DNA of 38,339 bases. Source: JAZDOT01 sp043798355. Lineage in GTDB: Bacteria > Patescibacteriota > Gracilibacteria > Peribacterales > Peribacteraceae. A program made the translations under genes and the position numbers. The DNA lies in assembly GCA_043798355.1 (NCBI GenBank), contig JAZDOT010000041.1, positions 1 through 38,339 of the forward strand, given 5' to 3'. How positions within the stretch are numbered: the stretch's first letter is position 1; every line of letters begins with the position of its first letter. This document shows positions 6,159-14,369 of the stretch, piece after piece. The notes below the pieces were generated by a model. It did no database searches and was not told the origin of the DNA. It worked only from the letters and a program-made list of their open reading frames with translations.

Positions 6159-8072
6159 CTATTGCAGCTCTGAAACCTCCCGTGCAGTTTCGATCTCCTC
6201 CGGTCCTCCCCCGACGATTGCCTTGATGCGGCGAACACCGGCGGAACTGGCTTCCTCCTTGAGGATCTTGAAACTGCCCAACATCCCGGTGCGTGCGACG
6301 TGCGGGCCGCCGCAGATTTCGAGGCTGAATGGCCCATCGGGCCATTCGCCTCGCCCTGAGCCTGCTTGCCCTGAGCCTGCCGAACGGGTCGAAGGGCCCA
6401 TCCGATACACTTTGACCGTTTCGCCGTACTTGTTCTCGAACACTCCGATGGCTCCTTCTTTCTTTGCTTCCGCAACGGTCATGAGTTGATAGTGGATGGG
6501 AGTGTTGGCCTGGATCGCTTCATTCACGAGGCGCTCCACTTCCCTGATCTGCTGCTCCGTCATTTTCTCTCCGTGGGAGAAATCAAAGCGAAGGCGTTCG
6601 GCGGTGATATTGCTTCCCTTCTGAAAGACGTGATCCCCGAGGACGTTCCTGAGGGCCGCATTGAGGAGATGCGTCGCAGTGTGGAGCTTGGTCGTCTGAG
6701 AGGAATGATCCTGCAGACCTCCCTTGAACTTCCCTTCCGCTCCCGTGCGGGAGAGGTCCTGATGAGCCTGAAATGCCTTCCGGAAGCCCTCTTCGTCGAT
6801 CTTCAATCCTTTCTCAGAAGCCATCTCTTTTGTGAGTTCGATGGGGAATCCGTAGGTGTCGTAGAGGTGGAAGGCGCTCTGGCCGTCGATGACGGAACCG
6901 GAGAGATGGTTGACGACTTTCTCGAACTGCTTCAGTCCCTCACACAGCGATCGGCCGAACTGCTGTTCCTCGTGGCTGAGAGTTTCGCGCAGGATCCTTT
7001 CCTGTGTTTTCAGATGTCCGTAGACGTGCCCGTACTGCGCGATGACTTCCCCCGCGATGACGGGCGTGAACGTTCCGAGGCACTCGAGGCCGAGTTGCCT
7101 AGCAGAGCGGATGGCGCGGCGGATGAGACGCCGCAGAACATAGCCTTGGTCGACATTTGATGGGGTGATGCCGTCGGCGACGATGAAGCACGCGGCGCGC
7201 AGGTGATCGGTGATGATGCGGGCATGATGGACGGCATCGGCATCCGTCCGGTTCTGTGCGAGAGCCAGAGCGCGGTCGAAAATCGGTTTCATCCGGTCCG
7301 TCTCGTAGACATTGCGCGCGCCGCTCTTCCTCTGGAGTACCCATGCCAAGCGGTCGAGCCCGAGGCCTTCATCCACATTCGGCTTCTGTAAGGGCTCAAA
7401 CGTTTCCTCTTCGGTCTTCCGGTACTGCATGAGGACGTCGTTGCCGATCTCCAGCCACTCCTGTTCATGGGTGGCAGGATTGCCGCGGGGGGAGCCCTGT
7501 CCCACCCAGAAGAACATCTCCGTATCCGGTCCGCACGGGCCGGTCTTCCCGGCTGGTCCCCACCAGTTCTTCTTGCTCTCCGCGACACCGCCCTCCAGAA
7601 ATCCTATTCGTTCTTCGGGAATGCCGAGTCGTTTCCAGATCGCCGCGGATGCATCGTCCCTCGGGAGAGCAGGAAACCGGACGTCTCCTGCGAAGCACGT
7701 CACGGCGAGGAGTTCTCTGGGAATGCCGAGTGCTTGAGTCAGAAATTCGAAGCTCATCGTGATCGCGCCTTCCTTGAAGTAGTCGCCGAGGCTCCATCTT
7801 CCGAGCATTTCCAGTAACGTCAGGTGCGATTCGTCTCCCACCTCTTCGATGTCCTGCGTTCGGATGCAGCGCTGCACGTCGGCGAGGCGTGTCCCCTCCG
7901 GGTGCTGTTCCCCGAGGAGGTAGGGGACGAGCGGGTGCATCCCCGCGGTCGTGAAGAGGACCGTCGGGTCGTTCTCGGGGATGAGCGATGCGCCCGGGAT
8001 GATGGCATGCCCGTGTGCCGCGAAGAAGTCGAGGTAGGTCTGCCGGATGTCATCGGTGGAGAGCGGTTTCAC
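6159..8072 (-). CDS. alaS: mini alanyl-tRNA synthetase (no C-Ala domain)
   Basis: A 637-residue AlaRS charging tRNA-Ala; full-length bacterial enzymes have about 875. The class II catalytic core is clear (MKPLSTDDIRQTYLDFF, FTTAGMHPLVPYLLGE, RRLIRRAI). The editing domain is present with zinc ligands HTATH (about 464-468) and CGGPH (about 587-591). The protein ends just after the editing domain, so the C-Ala dimerisation/tRNA-binding domain is missing, as in mini-AlaRSs known from CPR bacteria. The start is GTG at 8072, fixed by the conserved N-terminus. A 22-codon REP-derived insertion (6330-6395) lies just before the CGGPH motif. It is divergent from the first sigma-factor gene with 94 bases between starts. 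Confidence 0.95.
   Translation of the reverse strand: MKPLSTDDIRQTYLDFFAAHGHAIIPGASLIPENDPTVLFTTAGMHPLVPYLLGEQHPEGTRLADVQRCIRTQDIEEVGDESHLTLLEMLGRWSLGDYFKEGAITMSFEFLTQALGIPRELLAVTCFAGDVRFPALPRDDASAAIWKRLGIPEERIGFLEGGVAESKKNWWGPAGKTGPCGPDTEMFFWVGQGSPRGNPATHEQEWLEIGNDVLMQYRKTEEETFEPLQKPNVDEGLGLDRLAWVLQRKSGARNVYETDRMKPIFDRALALAQNRTDADAVHHARIITDHLRAACFIVADGITPSNVDQGYVLRRLIRRAIRSARQLGLECLGTFTPVIAGEVIAQYGHVYGHLKTQERILRETLSHEEQQFGRSLCEGLKQFEKVVNHLSGSVIDGQSAFHLYDTYGFPIELTKEMASEKGLKIDEEGFRKAFQAHQDLSRTGAEGKFKGGLQDHSSQTTKLHTATHLLNAALRNVLGDHVFQKGSNITAERLRFDFSHGEKMTEQQIREVERLVNEAIQANTPIHYQLMTVAEAKKEGAIGVFENKYGETVKVYRMGPSTRSAGSGQAGSGRGEWPDGPFSLEICGGPHVARTGMLGSFKILKEEASSAGVRRIKAIVGGGPEEIETAREVSELQ
6330..6395. 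repeat. REP-like element inserted in frame in alaS
   Basis: Sixty-six bases (22 codons) interrupt the normally continuous stretch between KVYRMG and FSLEICGGPH. They contain GCCCTGAGCCTGC twice (6353-6365 and 6368-6380, period 15) and end GGGTCGAAGGG, the frame shared with the palindrome near 4356. The encoded peptide is low-complexity (repeats of SGQAG). The frame is preserved, so the gene is probably functional. Confidence 0.85.
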
Positions 8073-8130
8073 GTGAATTGCATCATAGCAAGCACTGCTT
8101 CCGTGAGCGAAAAAGAAGTGTGTGGGATAC

Positions 8131-8159
8131 TTGCTACAAAGTGCAAATAGTTATATAAA
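8131..8159 (+). promoter_or_regulatory. predicted sigma-70-type promoter for the first sigma factor, leaderless
   Basis: TTGCTA (8131-8136) and TATAAA (8154-8159) are separated by 17 bases. The expected transcription start, about seven bases after the -10, falls on the ATG at 8167, so the message would be leaderless. The same arrangement occurs before the second sigma gene, where conservation of the block supports the call. Confidence 0.6.
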
Positions 8160-8166
8160 ATCGATA

Positions 8167-10614
8167 ATGGAAGCAGACTTGGAAGAAGCGGCAGATCGGT
8201 TTGTAGACGTCACAAGCGTTGTGGAAAACATTCTGGCGCAGGATGACCTCGCTGCTGCTGTTCAGGATGAAGAGGATGAATCGGAAACAGCCGGAACTGA
8301 CGAAGAATTCCAGAAAGCAAGAAAACAAAGAAAAGCGCGCGATCCCGAATACGATGCCTATTTGCAGTCGATCAAGGGAAAACCGGAGTACCAACTTTTA
8401 TCACGTGCAGAGGAACTCCAAATTGCACGCGCTATCTTCCGTGCACGCTGGAAGTATCGTCGGCAGGTGCTTCTCTGCGGGTTTGTTCAGGGTGACCATG
8501 CTCTCCACCTCCGGCAATTGCAGGCGAAGAGGAGCGCGCCGAATGAGAAAGCCGCGCAGGCAATGCCTGGTACGGGGCGCGTTTCCAACGTGGTGGAATT
8601 TTCGGCTCAGGAACATAGAACGGAAGATCACGCAAAAAGGCGTCTTGAGCCGCTCCTCGCCACGCTCTGCGGGAATGAGCAACAGATGGGGGGGATGCTC
8701 GGGCGGCAGCGCACTCTCTTCCGTGCGGCGCTTTCAAAAAAGGATCCCGAAACCGGCCATCCTATGAAGAGGGAGGATAAAACACAAGCATGGGCTCAAC
8801 TGGGGAGAAGCCGTGAACATGCGGCACGATTGCTGGAAGAAGTGGCCCCCAGAATGAAGAGGGTCGATGCCTATGCGGATCTCATGATCGTGCGGCAGAT
8901 GCGCCTGGAGGAAATCGCGGCTGCATTGAACGTCCTCCCTGCCCCTTCTCCGGAAGAGTGTCTCTCTCTGCGGCGGGAACGTCGGAGCATCATCGTGGCG
9001 TGTCAGGAGACTCCCAGGAGTCTGCAGCGTCGCGTGCAGCGACTGCAGGACTATCGTGCGGACTATAAAGAGCAGAAGAGAATCCTTGCGCAGCGGAATT
9101 TACGCCTCGTGATTAGCATCGCAAAGATGTACAGGAATCGAGGATTATCATTTATCGATCTCATACAGGAGGGGAACACGGGTCTGATGCGAGCTGCGGA
9201 AAAATACGAACACATGCGCGGATACAAATTCTCCACGTATGCCACGTTTTGGATCCGGCAGGCCATCACCCGCGCTATTGCCGATCAGTCCCGCACCGTG
9301 CGCATCCCGGTTCATATGATCGCTGTACTTTCCGTGATACGACAGGCGGAGAAAAATCTGGAGCACAAATACGGACGGAGTCGCTTTACCGATGCAGAGC
9401 TGGAGAGCGAGGTTGCGAACGTCTACAAGCAGAAAGCCGAAGAAAACAAGAAAAAGCAGCAAAGAATGAAAGGGGGCGCTTTACCTGCGCCAGTGTTCCC
9501 CGGAGACGTTGAGGGAAACGGCAAGAAGCCAAAACGCCCCCAGAAAAAATCTCCTTCCGGGGAGGAGCTGCGTCGCATTCGCGACAGAGGACGACCATCT
9601 ATTTCACTGGACCGTCCGCTTGGAGATCCTGACGAGGGGACGCTCGGGACGATTTTGGAGGAAAAAGAAACCTCTGTAAGCTGGCAAGCCGATCATTCCA
9701 TGAAAATGGCGAAGGCAGTTGAGTTGATGCAGGGACTTAATTTCCGGGAACGCGCAATCCTGCGGATGCGCTACGGATTACTCACTGCTGAAGAACGGAA
9801 AGCCATTGCCGGGGAATTTGGTATCGTTCCCACTGGTCTCTGCTACACCCTGGAGCAGGTGGGCAAAGTTTTTAGTGTGACACGCGAGCGCACCCGGCAG
9901 ATCGAGGCGAGGGCGGTTCGGAAATTGGCGGCGGCCGCAGCAGAGAGAGAGGAATCTCCGGATCCCGAGGTGATTGCACGATCCAAGACTCCACGGCGTA
10001 TCGCGAGGATATTGTTTGCTGATGCTATCCTTCCCACCACTCAGGGGCTTGCTGCAGAGTTAGGACTTGAGCCTAGCACGGTTACTGATGTGCTCAGTCG
10101 TATGCAAAAAGTGAGATTCATCACCAAGAGTGTGGAGGCAAAAAAGAGGTGGGCGCAGAGAGGCGCTGCAATAGCCACGAACACGCCATTGTACGCATTG
10201 ACAGATTCCGGGGCGAAAGTATTCGGTTTGGGATCGTGTACCGGTATGCAGACGGAGCCGGAGAACGCATTGGCGGCGGGGCGTATGCCGGAGTGTCCTG
10301 CGCCTGCGCACGATCCTGAAGGTTCAACGGAAACGGAACGGGGGAGCGGCGAAGAGTTCATTCGCCTCTATCATCATCGGGTTTTGATCCTTGCTCTCTC
10401 GAGTTGGGAGGGGAGTCGTGTGGCTGCCGCAATTGCAGAAGTTACCGGGATACCAACGTTTTCCGTTGAAACATTTCTGATGCATTTACGTTCAAAAGGG
10501 TACACTGAACAACGGGAGGGGAAAGAGTGGTATCTCACGGAGAAGGGATATCAGGCGTGTACGATGCTGATGAGCGAAATGCTCCCGAGTTTCGCATCAC
10601 CATCAGGCCAGTGA
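8167..10614 (+). CDS. sigma-70 family factor with C-terminal winged-helix extension (copy 1)
   Basis: An 815-residue RpoD-like sigma factor. After an acidic N-terminus comes sigma 1.2 (DPEYDAYLQSIKG, about residue 58), a long non-conserved region, sigma 2 (NLRLVISIAKMY to YATFWIRQAITRAI, about 311-385; -10 recognition and melting), sigma 3 with a Lys-rich insertion (about 430-480), and sigma 4 (about 524-590; HTH VGKVFSVTRERTRQIEARA for the -35). Unusually about 220 residues follow, with two winged-helix-like segments (RRIARILFADA..., about 606-690; and about 729-815). Sigma 4.1 has an insertion around LLTAEERKAIAGEFG. ATG 8167 is chosen over the upstream frame start because it matches copy 2 and the leaderless promoter. 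Probably a diverged paralogue of the main sigma factor. Confidence 0.9.
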   Translation: MEADLEEAADRFVDVTSVVENILAQDDLAAAVQDEEDESETAGTDEEFQKARKQRKARDPEYDAYLQSIKGKPEYQLLSRAEELQIARAIFRARWKYRRQVLLCGFVQGDHALHLRQLQAKRSAPNEKAAQAMPGTGRVSNVVEFSAQEHRTEDHAKRRLEPLLATLCGNEQQMGGMLGRQRTLFRAALSKKDPETGHPMKREDKTQAWAQLGRSREHAARLLEEVAPRMKRVDAYADLMIVRQMRLEEIAAALNVLPAPSPEECLSLRRERRSIIVACQETPRSLQRRVQRLQDYRADYKEQKRILAQRNLRLVISIAKMYRNRGLSFIDLIQEGNTGLMRAAEKYEHMRGYKFSTYATFWIRQAITRAIADQSRTVRIPVHMIAVLSVIRQAEKNLEHKYGRSRFTDAELESEVANVYKQKAEENKKKQQRMKGGALPAPVFPGDVEGNGKKPKRPQKKSPSGEELRRIRDRGRPSISLDRPLGDPDEGTLGTILEEKETSVSWQADHSMKMAKAVELMQGLNFRERAILRMRYGLLTAEERKAIAGEFGIVPTGLCYTLEQVGKVFSVTRERTRQIEARAVRKLAAAAAEREESPDPEVIARSKTPRRIARILFADAILPTTQGLAAELGLEPSTVTDVLSRMQKVRFITKSVEAKKRWAQRGAAIATNTPLYALTDSGAKVFGLGSCTGMQTEPENALAAGRMPECPAPAHDPEGSTETERGSGEEFIRLYHHRVLILALSSWEGSRVAAAIAEVTGIPTFSVETFLMHLRSKGYTEQREGKEWYLTEKGYQACTMLMSEMLPSFASPSGQ

Positions 10615-10640
10615 TTTCTGGGATCGAGGGGGCACCGCTG

Positions 10641-10749
10641 GACGAGCGGTTTCATGCCGTTCGCATGATAGCAAGCACTGCTTCCGTGAGCGAAAAAGAA
10701 GTGCACGGGATACTTGCGGCAAAGCATAAATAGTTGTATAAGATCTATA
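10641..10749. repeat. duplicated upstream block of the sigma genes (copy of 8059-8166)
   Basis: About 109 bases before the second sigma ATG match the block before the first, including GATAGCAAGCACTGCTTCC and the promoter. At its left edge the copy keeps GAGCGGTTTCATG, the reverse complement of the first codons of alaS (M-K-P-L). The duplication unit therefore included the alaS start, which here is stranded without its gene. Confidence 0.9.
10714..10742 (+). promoter_or_regulatory. predicted sigma-70-type promoter for the second sigma factor, leaderless
   Basis: TTGCGG (10714-10719), a 17-base spacer and TATAAG (10737-10742) lie directly before ATG 10750, so transcription should start at or next to the start codon. 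Spacing is identical to the promoter at 8131-8159 although individual bases differ, indicating the architecture has been conserved since duplication. Confidence 0.6.
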
Positions 10750-13227
10750 ATGGCAGAAGACGTTGAAGATACGGCAGACGATGCGGGTGACGATGTTCTG
10801 GGCGATGCTGAAAACCTGTTGGATGTCCTGACGGATGTGCTGACACAAACGGGCGTGGACGACGGATCGGATGATTTTGATCCGGATGCGGAAGATGGCA
10901 CGGAGGGCGAAGGTTCCGATCTCGAAAGAGAGGCCGATACGGATCTGGAGGAGATCCCCGTAGACATCGCCGATATGCTGAGGAAGAGGAAGGAGGGCGA
11001 TCCGGTGGCGACGTACCTCATGCAGATGGGCAAGATCCCGCTATTGGAGCGGGAAGAGGAAATCGCCATTGCGCGGGAGATCGATACGTGGCGCGTGCGC
11101 TACCGCAGGGCGGTCTTCCGGATGCACTTGGCCCGCGAGGTTGCCGTGCGGCGCATGCGGCGCCTCCTTGAGCACGAAGCGGCGGGGAAGGGTAAGAAAG
11201 GCAAGAAAGGCAAGAAGGAAGGCGCTCCCCAGGAGCGCATGGCGCTGTTGGAGATGATTTCCACATCGGAAGTGCACGATCGCACGGAGGCACAGGTGCG
11301 TGGGCGGTTACCGCAACACGTTTATACACTGGAAGGCATACGGGAGAAAAATCATGCGGATATGGATTTCGTACTCCGGAAGAGCAACGCTCGGGACGAG
11401 CGAAGTGCAGTATGGCGGCAGATCGGTCACAGGCACGGCCATGCGGCGTCGCTCATGGAAGAGGTCGCTCCCCCCATAACATTTGTCGATGCGCGGGTGA
11501 AGGAGCTCCAAAAAGTCTGCGAGCAAATGCAGGCCGATGATGAGCGCAGAAGCGTGCTTAAGAAGGCAGGAGACACATTCTCGGACGAGTATCTCAGGCT
11601 CGGGTGGCAGCGTCTCGACAACATCGTCAAGTACCAGGAAACGCCGCGGAGCTTCCGTCGCCGCATGGAGGAGATCCTCCATGCGAAGAAGCGGTTCGAG
11701 GAGGCGAAGGGGAAGATGGTGGGAGGCAACCTCCGTCTCGTCGTCAGCATCGCGAAGAAGTACCGGAAACGCGGCCGGGACTTTCTGGATCTTATCCAGG
11801 ATGGAAACGTAGGCCTCGCCCGCGCCACGGAGAAGTTCGAACATCAGCGCGGGAACAAGTTTTGCACGTATGCGACCTGGTGGATCCGGCAGGCCATCAC
11901 GCGCGGCATTAAGGATCACTCATCGAAGAGGCCGGCGCGTGTTCCCGTGCATGCGGGTCACGACGGAGATTCCTTTGTGAGCATTGAAAGTGCTTTGATA
12001 CAAGCGACAGGACGCACGGATATCCCAGAGGAGGAGATCGCAAAAGCCGTTCAGGAGAGGCAGGAGGCCGGGAAGGGGGCGGACGTGTCTCCGTGGCGCA
12101 ACGATAAAAGAAAAAAGAAGAAAGGTCCAGCCGGAAAGAAAAAGAAGAAGAAAACGAAAGATCCAGGAGAACTCATCGATGACATCCGCCGGTGGAGGGT
12201 TTTCCAGAGGGCTAAAAGCCTGGAGCAGCCGGTGGGAGACCGGGAATGGAATGAATTTGGAGATTTATTGCCTGATCTCAAACAAGAAAAACCTGCAGAG
12301 AGTGTGATCGGCAAGGAATTGAGAGAGAGGGTGGTGAAGATTCTTCAGACGCTTCCGCAGCGCGATCGGGAAATCCTCCGGCTGCGGTTAGGTCTCGATG
12401 GTTCTGGTGATTGGACGCTTAAGGATGTGGGCAAGATTTTCAGTGTGACGCGGGAGCGGGTGCGGCAGATCGCGGCGAAGGCGGTCGAGAAACTGCAGCA
12501 GCCGTACAGGAGCGGAGAACTCGCGCCGTTCCGGGAGGATCATCCTGCCTGCGAGGATGCTGACGGAGAGGTATCAGGGGGAGAGGACTCGATACGCCGA
12601 CTTCAACAACAATCCATCGTCGGATCTTCGCAGGCGCAGCGTATCGCAGAGGCTTTGCATCAGGGGGAAAGCCCTTCCTACATCAGAGACGTGTCCCAAG
12701 CGATAGGGATCAATGATCAGGCGGCCAAGCAATGGGTTCTGCAGATGGAGAGGGTAGGCTTCATTGTGCGGGATACGAACGGGACGCTGCGGCAGGAAAC
12801 GTGGAAAAAGGGGTGGAACGGGAAAGCCATTGAATTGACTGAACTGGGGAGGGAAGCATTTGGGCTGAAAGCCGTACCGAAGCGCGGGCGTGCTCCGGCG
12901 GGAGGTGGGATGGCAGAGAAACGGGTTCCGAAGGGTGTTGCCACTGCCACCGTGCGTGATAAAGAATATTCAACCACATCGAAGTTCTTTGATGAAGAGT
13001 TCATCCGTCGCAGCCACAATCAGCTCCTCCTGCTGGCTCTCTGGGAGAAGAACAGAAGTTTTCCCGTTGCCGATCTTGCGGCAGAGGCGGGGGCTCCGCT
13101 GGCCGAAACGAAGCGGTATCTATGGGATTTGCGCGTGATGGGGTATGTGGGAGAACGGGAGAACGGATGGCATCTCACGGAGAAGGGACGGCAGGCGTGC
13201 AGTGATCTTCTGATGTTGACGGAGTGA
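10750..13227 (+). CDS. sigma-70 family factor with C-terminal winged-helix extension (copy 2)
   Basis: An 825-residue RpoD-like sigma factor, closer to the consensus than copy 1. An acidic N-terminus (about 1-80) is followed by sigma 1.2 (DPVATYLMQMGKIPLLERE, about 84-102), a non-conserved region, sigma 2 (NLRLVVSIAKKYRKRG to YATWWIRQAITRGI, about 327-400), a Lys-rich linker (about 453-471), and sigma 4 (LPQRDREILRLRLGL, about 535, then HTH VGKIFSVTRERVRQIAAKA). Two winged-helix-like segments follow (about 627-700 and 750-825), ending in the same LTEKGxQAC motif as copy 1. ATG 10750 matches the leaderless promoter. It directly follows copy 1 in tandem and may be the housekeeping factor, with copy 1 the specialised one; that division is inference. 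Confidence 0.93.
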   Translation: MAEDVEDTADDAGDDVLGDAENLLDVLTDVLTQTGVDDGSDDFDPDAEDGTEGEGSDLEREADTDLEEIPVDIADMLRKRKEGDPVATYLMQMGKIPLLEREEEIAIAREIDTWRVRYRRAVFRMHLAREVAVRRMRRLLEHEAAGKGKKGKKGKKEGAPQERMALLEMISTSEVHDRTEAQVRGRLPQHVYTLEGIREKNHADMDFVLRKSNARDERSAVWRQIGHRHGHAASLMEEVAPPITFVDARVKELQKVCEQMQADDERRSVLKKAGDTFSDEYLRLGWQRLDNIVKYQETPRSFRRRMEEILHAKKRFEEAKGKMVGGNLRLVVSIAKKYRKRGRDFLDLIQDGNVGLARATEKFEHQRGNKFCTYATWWIRQAITRGIKDHSSKRPARVPVHAGHDGDSFVSIESALIQATGRTDIPEEEIAKAVQERQEAGKGADVSPWRNDKRKKKKGPAGKKKKKKTKDPGELIDDIRRWRVFQRAKSLEQPVGDREWNEFGDLLPDLKQEKPAESVIGKELRERVVKILQTLPQRDREILRLRLGLDGSGDWTLKDVGKIFSVTRERVRQIAAKAVEKLQQPYRSGELAPFREDHPACEDADGEVSGGEDSIRRLQQQSIVGSSQAQRIAEALHQGESPSYIRDVSQAIGINDQAAKQWVLQMERVGFIVRDTNGTLRQETWKKGWNGKAIELTELGREAFGLKAVPKRGRAPAGGGMAEKRVPKGVATATVRDKEYSTTSKFFDEEFIRRSHNQLLLLALWEKNRSFPVADLAAEAGAPLAETKRYLWDLRVMGYVGERENGWHLTEKGRQACSDLLMLTE

Positions 13228-13303
13228 AATTGCCGTGCGTTTTTCCTGCCGGGAGACAGGAACGTTGTTTCGAATTGAATCAAAATGAGCGGAGAGTGTT
13301 TCT

Positions 13304-13591
13304 TCATTCCATTCCAAGCACTTGCCTGTGATTACCCGTTTGAATCAAGAGGAGTACCAGATATTTCTCATCTTCCGCATACCGAAGCAGCCAATCGGAG
13401 CCGATATGGCACTCGCGTGTTCCTTGAAGATTTCCTTTCAGTGCGTGATCGTGTCGTGCATTGGGCAGCGTTTTTCCGGAGGCTAATGTATCGATGATTC
13501 TTTCCAGTTTGCTGAGATCACGGCCTGATTTGCGCAAGCGCTTGCAATCCTTTTTGTACTGCTTCGTTGCTGTGATTGCATAGCGTCTCAT
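13304..13591 (-). CDS. YafQ-type (RelE superfamily) mRNA interferase toxin
   Basis: A 95-residue basic protein with the YafQ signature: KDCKRLRKSGRDL in the N-terminal helices, DHALKGNLQGTRECHI, DWLLRY, and a C-terminal GNHRQVLG. These cover the His, Asp-Trp and His positions implicated in ribosome-dependent mRNA cleavage by YafQ. It starts at 13591, overlapping the antitoxin stop by four bases (ATGA), the usual coupled antitoxin-first order. Expected to be neutralised by the upstream DinJ/RelB-like partner and autoregulated by the complex. Confidence 0.92.
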   Translation of the reverse strand: MRRYAITATKQYKKDCKRLRKSGRDLSKLERIIDTLASGKTLPNARHDHALKGNLQGTRECHIGSDWLLRYAEDEKYLVLLLIQTGNHRQVLGME

Positions 13592-13860
13592 TCATTCAGT
13601 ATATCATCGTGCATTTCTTTTGCGGATGCGTATCTCTTCCCATGTTTCTTTGCCCATGCAAGCTCTTTGAGGATCTTCTCCTCTTCTGCTGGCGTGAGCC
13701 CGTTTTCCGTCACCACCTCGAAAGGGATTCCCTGTTTTTCAATGATTTGGACAAGATAGATATTGATCGCAGTGCTCAAGTCCAATCCCAGTTTTTCCAG
13801 GATCAGTTGAGCGGTCCTTTTGGTGGTTTGATTCGTCCGAACCTGAATAGTGGTTGTCAT
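13588..13860 (-). CDS. DinJ/RelB-type antitoxin
   Basis: A 90-residue protein with a ribbon-helix-helix N-terminus (TTTIQVRTNQTTKRTAQLILEKLG split over strand and helices) and the DLSTAINIYLVQIIEKQGIPFEV segment typical of DinJ/RelB antitoxins. The charged C-terminus (about 60-90) would wrap the toxin. It precedes the toxin gene with a 4-base overlap. It should bind its own promoter with the toxin; the region upstream (after 13860) is AT-rich, but no certain operator is seen. Confidence 0.92.
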   Translation of the reverse strand: MTTTIQVRTNQTTKRTAQLILEKLGLDLSTAINIYLVQIIEKQGIPFEVVTENGLTPAEEEKILKELAWAKKHGKRYASAKEMHDDILNE

Positions 13861-14074
13861 GGAGTCATTGTACTCTGTGTACGAACAATGTCAATACGTT
13901 GTAATGATGGTTTACCACGAGCGAAGTTCGCCGTAGGCGACGAGTCGAATGGGCTCTTCGACTCGCTTCGCTCGTTCATTGTCATTCGCCTCGCGCTTCG
14001 CCAAAGAATGGCCCGAGCCCCGTAGGGGCGAGGACCATGAGCGAGCCCCGAGGCGCAGCCGAGGGGCGAGTCGA

Positions 14075-14149
14075 ATGGTGGAGCATGTGCGGAAATATTG
14101 GAACCGGCTGGAGGAGCTGATTCTTGGCTGGGGTAAGCTGTTTGCGTGA
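14075..14149 (+). CDS. possible 24-residue peptide within repeat R1
   Basis: ATG 14075 opens a short frame encoding M-VEHVRKYWNRLEELILGW-GKLFA, stop at 14147-14149. Related peptides are encoded at 22830 (no ATG; TTG possible) and, with many synonymous and conservative changes, at 21783. The conserved amphipathic pattern suggests selection on the peptide or descent from a coding sequence, but this may equally be a remnant of a larger dead gene. Confidence 0.3.
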   Translation: MVEHVRKYWNRLEELILGWGKLFA

Positions 14150-14297
14150 TCTGAGTGAGCGTGGTCCGTCGAGAGGTGGAACACGCCTGCCTCGGCGCGA
14201 GCAAAATGACACTCCTTTTTTCCGTCTGCGCGCGCCGGACCCCCACTCTTACTTTCAGTCTGGGTCCCATCTGACTGAGGACTCCATTGTTGGTACC
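14078..14297 (+). repeat. dispersed repeat R1 in gene-free spacer 13861-14369
   Basis: The spacer between the toxin-antitoxin pair and the M20 peptidase holds no convincing gene. It begins with clustered short palindromes (GCGAAG/CTTCGC types, 13915-14070), then a repeat of about 220 bases that starts GTGGAGCATGTGCGGAAATA and contains CAAAATGACACTCCTTTTTT, a CCCCCACT tract, GGGTCCCAT and GAGGACTCCAT. Related copies lie at 22832-23011 and, for the right half only, at 23996-24097, all in the same orientation. Confidence 0.85.
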
Positions 14298-14369
14298 TGG
14301 CATGCAAAATAAACCTGCTAAGCAATTCCTACGTGGGAAAAAATGGCGGACATGGTTATTTCTCTCGGT

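Noticed and set aside
6017..6475. N-terminal extension of the methyltransferase frame into alaS
   Set aside because: The extra residues come from antisense REP and alaS sequence, while the family N-terminus begins at MPSYAAVLGH (6016).
10551..11069. 172-codon minus-strand frame overlapping both sigma genes
   Set aside because: It contains the stranded alaS start (M-K-P-L) from the duplicated block, but the remainder is antisense to sigma coding sequence and is not AlaRS.
13243..13262. TTCCTG/CAGGAA hairpin after the second sigma gene as a terminator
   Set aside because: The stem is only six pairs and the T-run lies before it on the plus strand; neither strand has a proper U-tract after the stem.
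13857..14325. Long minus-strand frames across repeat R1
   Set aside because: They run through repeat and palindrome sequence with low-complexity translations, and similar frames appear across R2 for the same reason; no domain is seen.
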